A stretch of DNA of 64,000 bases from Luidia sarsii. Its lineage: Eukaryota; Echinodermata; Asteroidea; Paxillosida; Luidiidae. Where the stretch lies: contig OX465118.1 of NCBI GenBank assembly GCA_949987565.1, positions 1,864,538 through 1,928,537 on the forward strand. The letters run 5' to 3'. Shown piece by piece: positions 10,400 to 21,300 of the stretch (position 1 is its first letter; the number at the start of each line of letters is the position of its first letter). The translations under genes were made by a program, and so were the position numbers. The notes under the pieces are model-generated. The model was not told the DNA's origin, ran no database searches, and worked only from the letters and a program-made list of their open reading frames with translations.

Positions 10400-11800
10400 A
10401 AATTCAAGACTCGACTTCCCTGGGGATCGAACCTGGAACCTTGAGGTTACAGACCCTGGGACACCCACGACACGCTATGCGCACCAGTGGACTTTTTGTC
10501 GAAATTTCAGATACTTATAGGTTGGGTTTATACTTGGTAATTTGAAGAAGAAAATTTTTATGTTACATCCCTGGGGATCGAACCTGCAACCTTGAGGTTA
10601 CAGACCCTGGGACACCCACGACACGCTATGCGCACCAGTTGACTTTTTGTCGAAATTTCAGATACTTATAGGTTGGGTTTATACTTGGTAATTTGAAGAA
10701 GAAAATTTTTATGTTACATCCCTGGGGATCGAACCTGCAACCTTGAGGTTACAGACCCTGGGACACCCACGACACGCTATGCGCACCAGTTGACTTTTTG
10801 TCGAAATTTCAGATACTTATAGGTTGGGTTTATACTTGGTAATTTGAAGAAGAAAATTTTTATGTTACATCCCTGGGGATCGAACCTGCAACCTTGAGGT
10901 TACAGACCCTGGGACACCCACGACACGCTATGCGCACCAGTTGACTTTTTGTCGAAATTTCAGATACTTATAGGTTGGGTGTATACTTGGTAATTTGAAG
11001 AAGAAAATTTTTATGTTACATCCCTGGGGATCGAACCTGCAACCTTGAGGTTACAGACCCTGGGACACCCACGACACGCTATGCGCACCAGTTGACTTTT
11101 TGTCGAAATTTCAGATACTTATAGGTTGGGTTTATACTTGGTAATTTGAAGAAGACAATTTTTATGTTACATCCCTGGGGATCGAACCAGCAACCTTGAG
11201 GTTACAGACCCTGGGACACCCACGACACGCTATGCGCACCAGTTGACTTTTTGTCGAAATTTCAGATACTTATAGGTTGGGTTTATACTTGGTAATTTGA
11301 AGAAGAAAATTTTTATGTTACATCCCTGGGGATCGAACCTGCAACCTTTAGGTTACAGACCCTGGGACACCCACGACACGCTATGCGCACCAGTTGACTT
11401 TTGGTCGAAATTTCAGATACTTATAGGTTAGGTTTGTACTTGGTAATTTGAAGAAGAAAAATGTTCTGTTACATACCCGGGGATCGAACCTGCAATATTG
11501 AGGTGACAGACCCTGGGACACCCACCACACGCCATGCGCACCAGTTGACTTTTGGTCGAAATTTCAGATACTTATAGGTTGGGTTTGTACTTAGTAATTT
11601 GAAGAAGAAAAATTTTCTGTTACATACCTGGGGATCGAACCTGCAACCTTGAGGTTACAGACCCTGGGACACCCACGACACGCTATGCGCACCAGTTGAC
11701 TTTTTGTCGAAATTTCAGATACTTATAGGTTGGGTTTATACTTGGTAATTTGAAGAAGAAAAATGTACTGTTGCATCTCATGGGATCGAACCTGCAACCT
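10400..11800 (-). repeat. 151-bp satellite array with B-box-like core
   Basis: The core GGGGATCGAACCTGCAACC recurs with starts at 10421, 10572, 10723, 10874, 11025, 11176, 11327, 11478 and 11629, each exactly 151 bp apart, plus a degenerate tenth core near 11781. Read on the minus strand, each unit has AGGTTGCAGGTTCGATCCCC (a Pol III B box matching GGTTCGANNCC) preceded about 40-60 bp upstream by GCGCATAGCGTGTCGTGGGTGTC, possibly an A-box relic. Between cores is an AT-rich linker with GTCGAAATTTCAGATACTTATAG. Middle copies are almost identical; the two near 11.5 kb are more diverged. Confidence 0.9.
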
Positions 11801-11962
11801 AGACCTTTGACCTCATTCAAATGACCTAATTAACCATTTTAACCTTATTTATTTTTTTTAAATTTCATATTGTATATTATATTAAATTTCACATTTCAAA
11901 GGATTCTTCAATAGAAAAATTGCTTTATTTCAAACAATCAAAATACAATGTAAATCATTTAA

Positions 11963-12950
11963 TTGAAATGAAACCCAGAGAAAAAAAAAAGTTGGCTTAT
12001 CTGATTGGACTTTAAAAACAACCTACAATTACCTATGTGCTACTCACCTACGAGTTTCATAAAGAGGGAAAAAAAATGGAATTCGGTGGTCGAATTCGCG
12101 TTCCCGCAAACCGCCATCTTTTTGAATGACCCCGCCAGTCACTGCCGATCCGATGACATCGCAACGGAAAACTCCTGCATGGGCCCAGAAGGATGTACCC
12201 CTTACTATACTGCGTGCAGTTTGTATACGGTACATCAAAATATACTGTACATGTTTGTATACATGCAGTTTGACGTCCAAAAGCCTGCCAGTACACCATC
12301 GTTCAGCATCGTACATGTAGTACTATAGTAGGGGTACATCCGTCCGGGCCCATGCGGGAGTTGTCCGTCATACGTCATACCCCCCGCAGTGACTGGCGGG
12401 CCAGTCGAAAAGATGGTGGTTTGCGGGAACGCGAATTCGACCACCGAATTCCATGATTTTTCCCTCTTTATGAAACTCGTAGGTGAGTAGCACATAGGTA
12501 ATTGTAGGTTGTTTTTAACACCCGAGTTGACCAAGGTACGAGTTGACCAAGGTACGAGTTGACCAAGGTACGAGTTGACCAAGGTACGAGTTGACCAAGG
12601 TACGAGTTGACCAAGGTACGAGTTGACCAAGGTACGAGTTGACCAAGGTACGAGTTGACCAAGGTACGAGTTGACCAAGGTACGAGTTGACCAAGGTACG
12701 AGTTGACCAAGGTACGAGTTGACCAAGGTACGAGTTGACCAAGGTACGAGTTGACCAAGGTACGAGTTGACCAAGGTACGAGTTGACCAAGGTACGAGTT
12801 GACCAAGGTACGAGTTGACCAAGGTACGAGTTGACCAAGGTACGAGTTGACCAAGGTACGAGTTGACCAAGGTACGAGTTGACCAAGGTACGAGTTGACC
12901 AAGGTACGAGTTGACCTGAAACCTTTTGCTCAAGTTTTTTTCTCTGGTTT
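11963..12950. mobile_element. TTAA-flanked foldback element (MITE-like)
   Basis: TTAA occurs at both borders (11959-11962 and 12951-12954). The left arm (about 11990-12170) and right arm (about 12355-12520) are inverted repeats of about 170 bp, sharing ACCTACAATTACCTATGTGC, CGAGTTTCATAAAGAGGGAA and GAATTCGGTGGTCGAATTCGCG. The outer ends carry ACCCAGAGAAAAAA and its complement. No transposase is encoded. TTAA targets suggest piggyBac-type mobilisation (inference). Confidence 0.7.
12524..12916. repeat. Perfect 16-bp minisatellite, 24 copies
   Basis: The unit GAGTTGACCAAGGTAC starts at 12524, and the final GAGTTGACC starts at 12908, exactly 24 periods later. I see no substitution among the units. 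It sits where the right foldback arm should continue. The long minus-strand frames through it (VPWST/LVNSY repeats) arise because the unit has no stop in those frames. Confidence 0.95.
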
Positions 12951-12954
12951 TTAA

Positions 12955-14025
12955 TCCTCAGCCTCTCAGGAACTGTTTAATGGACCTAGTAATAAACATT
13001 ATGGAACAAGTGGATCTGGATTGTCTTCAAGTCATTGTATAAAAGCCGTAAATGTAACCAAATTGCTCCGAATTAAGTCAACTCACTTCAACTAGTAATG
13101 TGAGCGGAGTTCAAAAACGTCCATCTTAATTATATTTCTCTAATATGAAAGGAATAGAATGTCACGCTCTATTTTGGTGCTTAGACTCACGGCAAGTATT
13201 ACCCACAAAATTGTGTAAAGGAGTGGTATTGTGCACCTTTGGGGGAGGTCATGGTGTATAGTAACAGTAGATTACAGTACGGTAGGTTTCCTTTCATCGA
13301 GGATGGCAAACCATTCTATAATTCATGCCGCCGTAGCAAGACTGCCGAGGACACTTTCCTCGTCGAAGTGGGCGACTAAAGCCACTGCAGGACCTCGGCA
13401 GACGATTCAGTGAAATATTTATATCCCACTCCGTATTCCTCAGTAAACATTTCGTTAATTTTCCAAGAGAGTGCCACAGGGCCTTCAATGCAGCCCATCC
13501 AAATGTCCACTTAAAAGCATTATAAAATTTCATCTTGTCATGGTAATTTTAATTTTACCCAAACATTATATCGTCGGATTTGCCTGAACATGGCTCATGA
13601 GGGAAACTAAGGACATAATATGAATGCAATTGTGTTATTTCAATCTATATAGAAAAGGTTTGGACCCAAACTTGGCCAAAATGTCAAGGATAACCCCTTG
13701 TGATTTGTTCACTTTCTGACCCCTTGCGATATTTATTTATCTATTTATTTATTTATTTAATAATAAATCATTAATCATTAAATAATCGAACGGATTATAA
13801 CGGATCGAAAATTAAACAGACTTCCACTATAAGAACTCTAAAAAGTCTTTTTGGGTGCTTTAGAAAAACAAAAGGTACAATGTTAACCTGATTTTCGATC
13901 AGTTTTTTGTTTCCAACCTATGACCCCTAAATGCATGTACCAATATTTTACAAGCAGGTCCATTGAGGGTGTGTATCCACTGCTTACATCTTTTGCATGA
14001 TCACAATACATCAATCAGTGAAATA
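12955..14025. other. Intergenic, nothing recognised
   Basis: Mostly unique-looking sequence with a short ATTT microsatellite near 13733-13763. No supportable gene. Confidence 0.4.
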
Positions 14026-14029
14026 TTCT

Positions 14030-14200
14030 GCAAGTCAAACAAAGGAAAAACTGACAGAACTTTTGAACAAATTGGCAAAGAAAACTTTGACTGCACCGGG
14101 ACTTGAACCCGAGACCACAGGATTAACGTATCATTGACCTTTTCCATCTGAGCTATCCAGCCCTTAGATGGTGGCCTTCCCAAAATATTAAACCCAATAG
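14030..14200 (-). mobile_element. tRNA-derived SINE
   Basis: On the minus strand a tRNA-like head (about 14091-14164) has A box TAGCTCAGATGG and B box GGGTTCAAGTCCC, followed by the tail CAAAGTTTTCTTTGCCAATTT and TTGTTCAAAAGTTC typical of this family in the window. Sister copies lie near 29.8, 30.6, 38.0, 45.7, 59.7 and 61.5 kb. Confidence 0.7.
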
Positions 14201-14204
14201 AGGG

Positions 14205-15350
14205 CCTTCTATTTCGATCCTAGCAGGAACCTTCTCGAATCCAGAAATCAAAAATTAAAAATGGAATTGATTGTCCCATTCCTTAAAACACAAACAAATT
14301 AATATTCAAAATGGTCTTCATTTATACGTGGTTTATTCTAGCTTCTCCTTTAGCTGAACAGTGAAATACAGTTTGAACATGACAATGACATTCCCCATGT
14401 CATCAAAATATCAACCATACACCATGAAAGGCTTGCATGGTGGTAGTACCAAGGGGAAGTTTTGCGGTGAAATATAATCCAGGTCATTTGAGGAGTGTGT
14501 GGCTGTGAAAAGAGCTGGTATCCCAACATTCCGGGCAGTGTGTACTCCTGGCAATGGGCAGAGTACACACTGCCCAAAACGTTGAGTTACAGGCTCTTTC
14601 CAGAGCCACACACACCTCAAAAGACAGGCGTAGCATAAGGTCATCGCAAAACTTCCACTTGACTTTGATTGACTTCATAACATGTTTTGACACAGCACTT
14701 ATATGCTTGAAGCCGAGTGTGAACAAAGACTACTTGTTGAAAACATTCTCAATGACGTGGCTCAGGCCTGAACTCACCAGAACCTCTCTAAGAATCCTTG
14801 AAATGGGTTCTAGTGTGAAAAAACCCCAAAGATTACGATAGTAATCTTGTATGGTTAGGGGGTTAGCAGACTAACAGTGTTGAGCCTGAGCTTTGCAGCA
14901 GGTCAGCAGGCTATTGCATGCAGCAATCAGCACAGGATCACGTCTCTGACTCCAGCCAATGATCCACTATTAGAATCCACAACGCACAGTTCTCTGGCCC
15001 GAGAGTCCTACTGTATTGGGCATCTGCTGAATACATCTACCACAAGTGTGGCCAGAGCTGAGTGTTTTTACCACAAAAAATGGCCAGTCACTGTGGGAAC
15101 CGTAGTGTTCACAGCAGGCTTCCAGTGATAGATCAGTCTGTGTGTACACCCATGCCTACCGGTATTTCACACGGGCAAAGTTGTACACCTAGCTCAAAGC
15201 GGCATCGTTCGCAGGATGTTCTGCCCAGCAGGCGAGGGCGCTTCACCCAACCCCCATTCCCCCAGGGCTCAGTCCGATGCAGAGAGGCGCCTGCCCTGTG
15301 TCAAATGGTCGGGCGCCTTGCCAGCCGGCCGGCCGGCAGCCCGTGCCTTC
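14205..15350. other. 3' flank of POLR3D, no gene recognised
   Basis: No repeat or gene supported apart from a short inverted GTGTACTCTGCCC pair near 14540-14575. A minus-strand AATAAA lies at 14332-14337, about 1 kb past the POLR3D stop; the real cleavage site may be nearer and was not identified. Confidence 0.3.
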
Positions 15351-15351
15351 G

Positions 15352-18300
15352 CTAGGAGGCTTCCAGCCTCAGCAGGGCCTCGAAGTCCGGGGTGCAGACC
15401 ACCCGGTGCTTGACTTGTCCCAGTCTCACCAGCTCTCCCGAGCGTTCGTCGTCGTCCAGCCGGATGGACATCAGGTCCTGGGGGAAAGGGAGAGATATCG
15501 GTCAGACGCTCCCAAGCTCCACAATCGTCCATAGTCCACAAGCTGGAATCTGGCCTTTTGGGAATGAATACCGTTGCCTTTCTGGTCATGCTTCCTCCTT
15601 TTTTTCTATGGTGCTAGAGGAATGAAAGGTTAATATTGCCTCTAACTCGTGCATCAGCCTGTAGTGACCTAAACATTAAAGTGCGACCAGGGCTCTATTT
15701 CATAACAAGGGTATAGGAATCTTCCTAAATAAAAAGTTCCTAAATTAAGAGAGGAATTTGCTAAATAAAATGTCTAAACTTATGACAATTAAGACACAAA
15801 TTCAGTCCAGAGATGGAAATGGATTCTTCCTAGTAGATGACCTACATTGGTTTATGAAATAGGAACATTGATGCTATGATGCTTCAGGTTTTGTTTTCTG
15901 GAATTAGTAATGAAATTCTTCCTAAGTCCCAGATAGGAATATTCCTGCCTCTAATGAAACAGAGCTCAGGTGTCGCCCATTCCTTTCTCCTTTTGTGGTC
16001 CATTTCTTTCTGTGCGTGAGATTGCGTGAGCAGGTCTATGTATATAAAAGGGCCAGTCGCCCGAGCTCACACACGCACACGCACCTCGACCACTGACTGC
16101 ACAACTGGAGCTGCTCACGAATAAAAGCCTAAGTCTTCGACAGCATGGAACATTGTCGTGGTGAGTTTATTGGCAGTAGCATACAGCTAAGACACTTACC
16201 ACGGCAGGGTTCCGCTGCTCATCTTCAATATTATTTAGTTGACATTCGGCAAGTGGCCCATCTAAGTTCTTTTAGTTTAATTGTGGAAAAGACAACCACA
16301 AGCCTAAACAAAGACGGTGGAGTTCATGGGAAGCCTCTATCTCAGGGCTGGTTGCCCGGCTGGTAGAGAGTCAGCAGGTTAAGGTAAGGGAGGAACGGTT
16401 TGTAACTTCCTCTGATGACAATCCTCCCAATCCCGACAGGGAAGGCACTCACCCGAGGGCTGGATGGTGCAAGTGCTAAAGAGGTCACAGCCTCATGCCA
16501 AAAACTCGGGATAAACCCCTCAGGATGAATGAATTTTGAAGTTTTGCATGGCAGATTGATTAGTACAAATGATGGTTTGGGGAAAGTACACTAACCAATT
16601 CTTCTCAAAACCACAATTTGTCTAAAAAAGAGCATTATTTGTGGTGTGTCCGCAAACCTTCCTTTGTGCTTGTTTCAGAATCAAATACAATCCAGTCCAA
16701 TTTTCTCAGTTCTTTGATCAACCATTCTGCCTTTGAGAAAGGTCCTGCTGCGATCAAAACGTTTTCTGCAGTGTGCATATTACTGTAGTTCTTGGATTAA
16801 CACAAAATCACTACTGAAATTTGATCATCGGAAATGATCCTGGATTTGAACCTGGATCATCTGGGATCATCGGAAATGATCCTGGATTTGAACCTAGGTC
16901 ATCTGGGATCATCGGAAATGATCCTGGATTTGAACCTGGGTCATCTGGGATCATCGGAAATGATCCTGGATTTGAACCTGGGTCATCTGGGATCATCGGA
17001 AATGATCCTGGATTTGAACCTGGGTCATCTGGGATCATCGGAAATGATCCTGGATTTGAACCTGGGTCATCTGGGATCATCGGAAATATCCTGGATTTGA
17101 ACCTGGGTCATCTGGGATCATCGGAAATGATCCTGGATTTGAACCTGGGTCATCTGGGATCATCGGAAATGATCCTGGATTTGAACCTGGGTCATCTTGG
17201 ATCATCGGAAATGATCCTGGATTTGAACCTAGGTCATCTGGGTTACCAAACTCATTGATCCATCACCCAAACAAACTATCCAGCTCGATGATAGTGTCTT
17301 TTCCCAAAATTGCCTTAAAAAAAAAACGAAAATAAAAAAATAGGGCATGGATTTGGCAAGCTTCTGTGATGTTAGTGGCCTTACCTGAAGGAATCCACAG
17401 GGTGTTCCCATGGCAACGTCCAGCGTGACGTTCCCGAGGTTGAGTCGGGTCTTGCCGGACTTGAGGACCTGCAGCTTGCCCAGGAAGCCCTCCGGCAGAC
17501 TCTGCAAGGTGCACTTGGAAGGCTTGGTCTCCTGCAAGGACAGAGAGTGGGAGGCCGTCGGTGACAGCTAAACCTCCTCAACCAGGCTCCAATGTCATAC
17601 AACTGTGCAATCACTTTGCACCAGGGGTTGATTTCACTAACGCTTTGCGATCATCGCTAACGGCAAAAATTGATCCGAAATCGCTAAGTTGCGATGGATT
17701 TCAGACTTAGCGGCTTTTTTAAACGTTTTTGCAAACAAATTCTGTCAGAAGTCACAGATAAACTCAGTAGTGAAAGAGTTAAAGCCCCTACACAATATTG
17801 GTCGAGGTCAAAGAATAGCATCCATACGTTGTCTGATCCAACATATGCATGAAATAGCACACCTGTGAACATTTCAGCTCAATCCGCCAACCGAGTCTCA
17901 AGAAAATCGTGAAAACCGCTTCATTTGTTTCACGAAAAAGCAGGATTAAACGCCGTACTGTTCCGAAAAATAGTTTTGATCTCGGTGAGACATAAACAAT
18001 TTCTTTTACCCTTTTCTCCTAAAATACAACATTTTAGGCAGAAATATTTCAGTGCAAGGTTTCTACTATAACCATCTTCAAACTGTATAAGTTTCATGTA
18101 AATCTGTGAACATTTCTGTTTTTCGATCTTAGCAATGTTGTGTAGCGGGTTATAGCGACTCTATGAAATTGGGCCCTGGTAAATGAAGCGCTGATCTCAG
18201 GCTTAAGTCTTGAGTACCTCCTTGCTGGTCTTCGTAGCCGCCTGGTCGGGCGCGGTGGTTCCGGGCTCCCGCTTGACCTTTGGCCTGGGGTCCTCATCGT

Positions 18301-21300
18301 CGGGAGCCGTGGGCTGGCCGGGGAGGCTGTCCGGCAGCTGGAAGAAGAGAAGCTCGCCCTCCGACTTGGTCCGGTCGCCGAAGAGCGCGGCGCAGGGGGT
18401 CTGGCCGGGGAGCGCCTTCCGCGAGGTGGTCATGGGCGGAGGGGTTGGCTTCGCCTCGACGACTGGCTTCGACTCTTCCTCCTCTGTCATGTCGACGACT
18501 TCGACGCCCTCCTTCTGAGTGCCTGACAGAGACGAGTCCAAATGAACGGCGGAGACGTCAGGGGGGACCCAACGGAGTCTCGGCTATAGGCCCACCACAC
18601 ACAATCACCAGACCTGACAAAATCCTTCCAGTAATATTATGTAACCCGCTCTGTGAAAATTACTCTGATATCTCGCTTAGCATTTTCGTGTAATTTCATC
18701 AATTTGGCACGGGGAATTTCTAAATTTATTTTCTTATTCATTTATTTTTTTAAACTTCTTTAGACCTCATACGTTCATACTAATCTTTCAGATTGCTAAA
18801 AATAAACAAATTCGTATTTAATTTTGATTTTGTTTATATGCGAATAAGCAAAAAAAAAGAGGACAAACATAAAATGATGAAAACAAGTGTCCATGGAAAA
18901 TTTCAAAGTGATATCATCTTTGAAACTTATTGGTTGGTGGTTGCTAGGGCAAATTGTAGAACTGAAATGAATTTAGGAAAAATGCAACGGTATTCTTAAA
19001 TGCCAGTTTACTGTATATGGAGTGATTAATCAGCAAGTTTTAAATTGGAATAACTTAGCAACACAAATACATACCAAATTAATGTTGATACAGTGGAATG
19101 TCACTTTAACAAATGCTGATGTATCGAACATTCGGCTATAACGGACATGACCTTTGGCTCCCGATTTTTGTGAACAAAATATGTGGCCGCAACTGCTATA
19201 ATGACCACTATACCGAACAATTTTCATGGATCCCGGGATGTTCATAATAGCGACGGTACACTGTGCTGTACTCTTTCCAGTCACACATATCACTCAGATC
19301 TTCAAAATGTCAGCATCCGACTCGTTTTCACAGATCGGGTCACACATCACATCAAGTCTATCCCTTCCCAGCCGTCTCTGTGTGGTCGTACTGACTCAGG
19401 GACCAGCCCTTTTAAGAGACTAACCAACTGGGAAGAGGGCACAAGTAACGGATGCAACAAAGGGGATGATCTAAGTACAAGCTTGATTTTGATGCGAACC
19501 ATGAACTGGAACACGCCACCTCTTGGGCATTTCTGTTGAATCGAGTCGAAGCCGTGCAATGAACCGCTTCCAGGAAGCAGAAAGTTGAGGATTACCCTTC
19601 TCAACATTGCTGTCTTCCTCCATCTTGATGTCCTCAGGCTCTGCCTTGGGCTCCGCCTTGGGCTCCATCTTGGGCTCCTTCTTCACGGACGAGACCACCA
19701 GCGGCAAGTGGATTGGGCAGTACTTCTTGTCCTCATCCTCCGGGTCGCTTACAAACTTGAGGAGGGGAAGCAACAAGACGGGAACACTCAGGAGTCTGGT
19801 CTGGGGGACTGACTGGAAGGTCTTGGTCACTAATCCCAGCTCTTAACCCCTTCTCTAAAGGTCCTAGGCCCAATTTCATAGAGCCGCTTAAAGGCCCAAT
19901 ACAACATTGGGAAGATCGATGTCCACAAATTTCATTCTAATTTACACAGTTTGAGGATGGTCATGATAGAATCCTCAATTTTCCTCATGTTGAAATCTTA
20001 CGGTCTGGGATGCTGTACTTGGACCAAAAGGTTCTAGGAACCGAAGGGTCTTGGATCTGGGAGTGTCTTGGACCAGAAGGGTCGTGGACCTGAAGGGTCT
20101 TGGACCTAGAGGGTCTTGGACCTAGAGGGTTTTGGAGGTCCAAGACCCTCTAGGTCCAAGACCTTTCAGAGGGTCTTGGACCAGAAGGTTCTAGGAACCG
20201 AAGGGTCTTGGATCTGGGAGTGTCTTGGACCAGAAGAGCCGTGGACCTGAAGGGTCTTGGACCTAGAGGGTCTTGGACCTAGAGGGTTTTGGAGGTCCAA
20301 GACCCTCTAGGTCCAAGACCCTTCAGAAGGTCTTGGACCAGAAGGTTCTAGGAACCGAAGGGTCTTGGATCTGGGAGTGTCTTGGACCAGAAGGGTCTTT
20401 GGCCTGGAAGGGTTTTGGACCAGAAGGGTTGTGGATCAGGAGGGCCTTGGACCAGTAGAGTCTTGCACCCAGAAGGGTCTCGGTCTATGATCTGAGGCTC
20501 TCTTATCCCTGGTTTTGGCCGACTTACGTCATCCTTCAGGATGTGCTGCATCCTCGAGGCCTCCTCCTCCGTCATCTTCTCTCTCTTCGCCGACTTGCTC
20601 ATCGAGGAGGGTGCCGCCCGGTCCCCACCCCCGCCGCCATAATGGCCACCTCCTGCTGGCGAGACAAGGCAGAGGAACATCATAGACAAAAAGCAAAGCC
20701 CAAGGACTGGGCTCCAACCCGCGACCAAGTGACTGAGTTTCACTGAGGGATTGCCCTGCTCGACGTGACAACCACCGAGTGCTCTGTGCTTTGCCCGATG
20801 CCTGATGAAAAAAATTCAGGCAGCTCGGGCGGGATTTGAACCCGCGACTCCTGCTTTCTAGTGTAGATGTTTTAACCACTTGACCACCGAGCTCGTCGAG
20901 GTCGTGTCGCGGATTCGAATATTGCATAGCGTCGGTTATAATCGCTGCAAATCATGTGTTGGCATACAGGTCAGCTCAGATTTCTAGCACAGATAAAACA
21001 AATTTAAAAAAGTGCCCTTTTAGCTTGGTATGGATGAACAGTGGTATCAAAATTGCTCATTCTTGGGAAATTCATGGAAAATAGAGCCGGATCTTTCCAC
21101 ACTACAGTCGCTTAACCAGTTCACGCCGGGACTTTCGAATTCGGAGTGCCGCTGGTTTTACTAGGCGACGGGCCTCGGAATCAGGGCACCACTCTCGTCT
21201 AAGTTTTCAACCAAGACTCTTTTCAGCCTCAGCCTAGGAACAAATCAATATGAAGTATGACAAAGACTCGTTTTGACGCAAGTTGCCAGATGAGCGGCAA

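Noticed and set aside
9736..10468. Long proline-rich or glycine-rich open frames of 180-240 codons
   Set aside because: They are produced by an 18-bp stop-free minisatellite; three different frames and both strands are open and none has a domain or splice context.
12235..12933. 232-codon minus frame with LVNSY/VPWST repeats
   Set aside because: It runs through the 16-bp minisatellite and a foldback arm; repeats of the unit give open frames by chance.
16811..17258. Repetitive frames of 88-145 codons on both strands
   Set aside because: By-product of the 42-bp minisatellite in POLR3D intron 7; a single-base deletion in one copy breaks the frame.
18210..18693. Plus-strand frames over POLR3D exon 6
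   Set aside because: Antisense shadows of a GC-rich coding exon.
20348..20743. 131-codon single-exon gene around POLR3D exon 4
   Set aside because: Only 20528-20652 is exon; the rest reads into repeat-filled introns across clear splice sites.
20822..20893. Functional tRNA gene
   Set aside because: Acceptor and T stems are perfect, but the anticodon stem does not pair, and the shared tail at 58816-58990 shows it is a SINE head.
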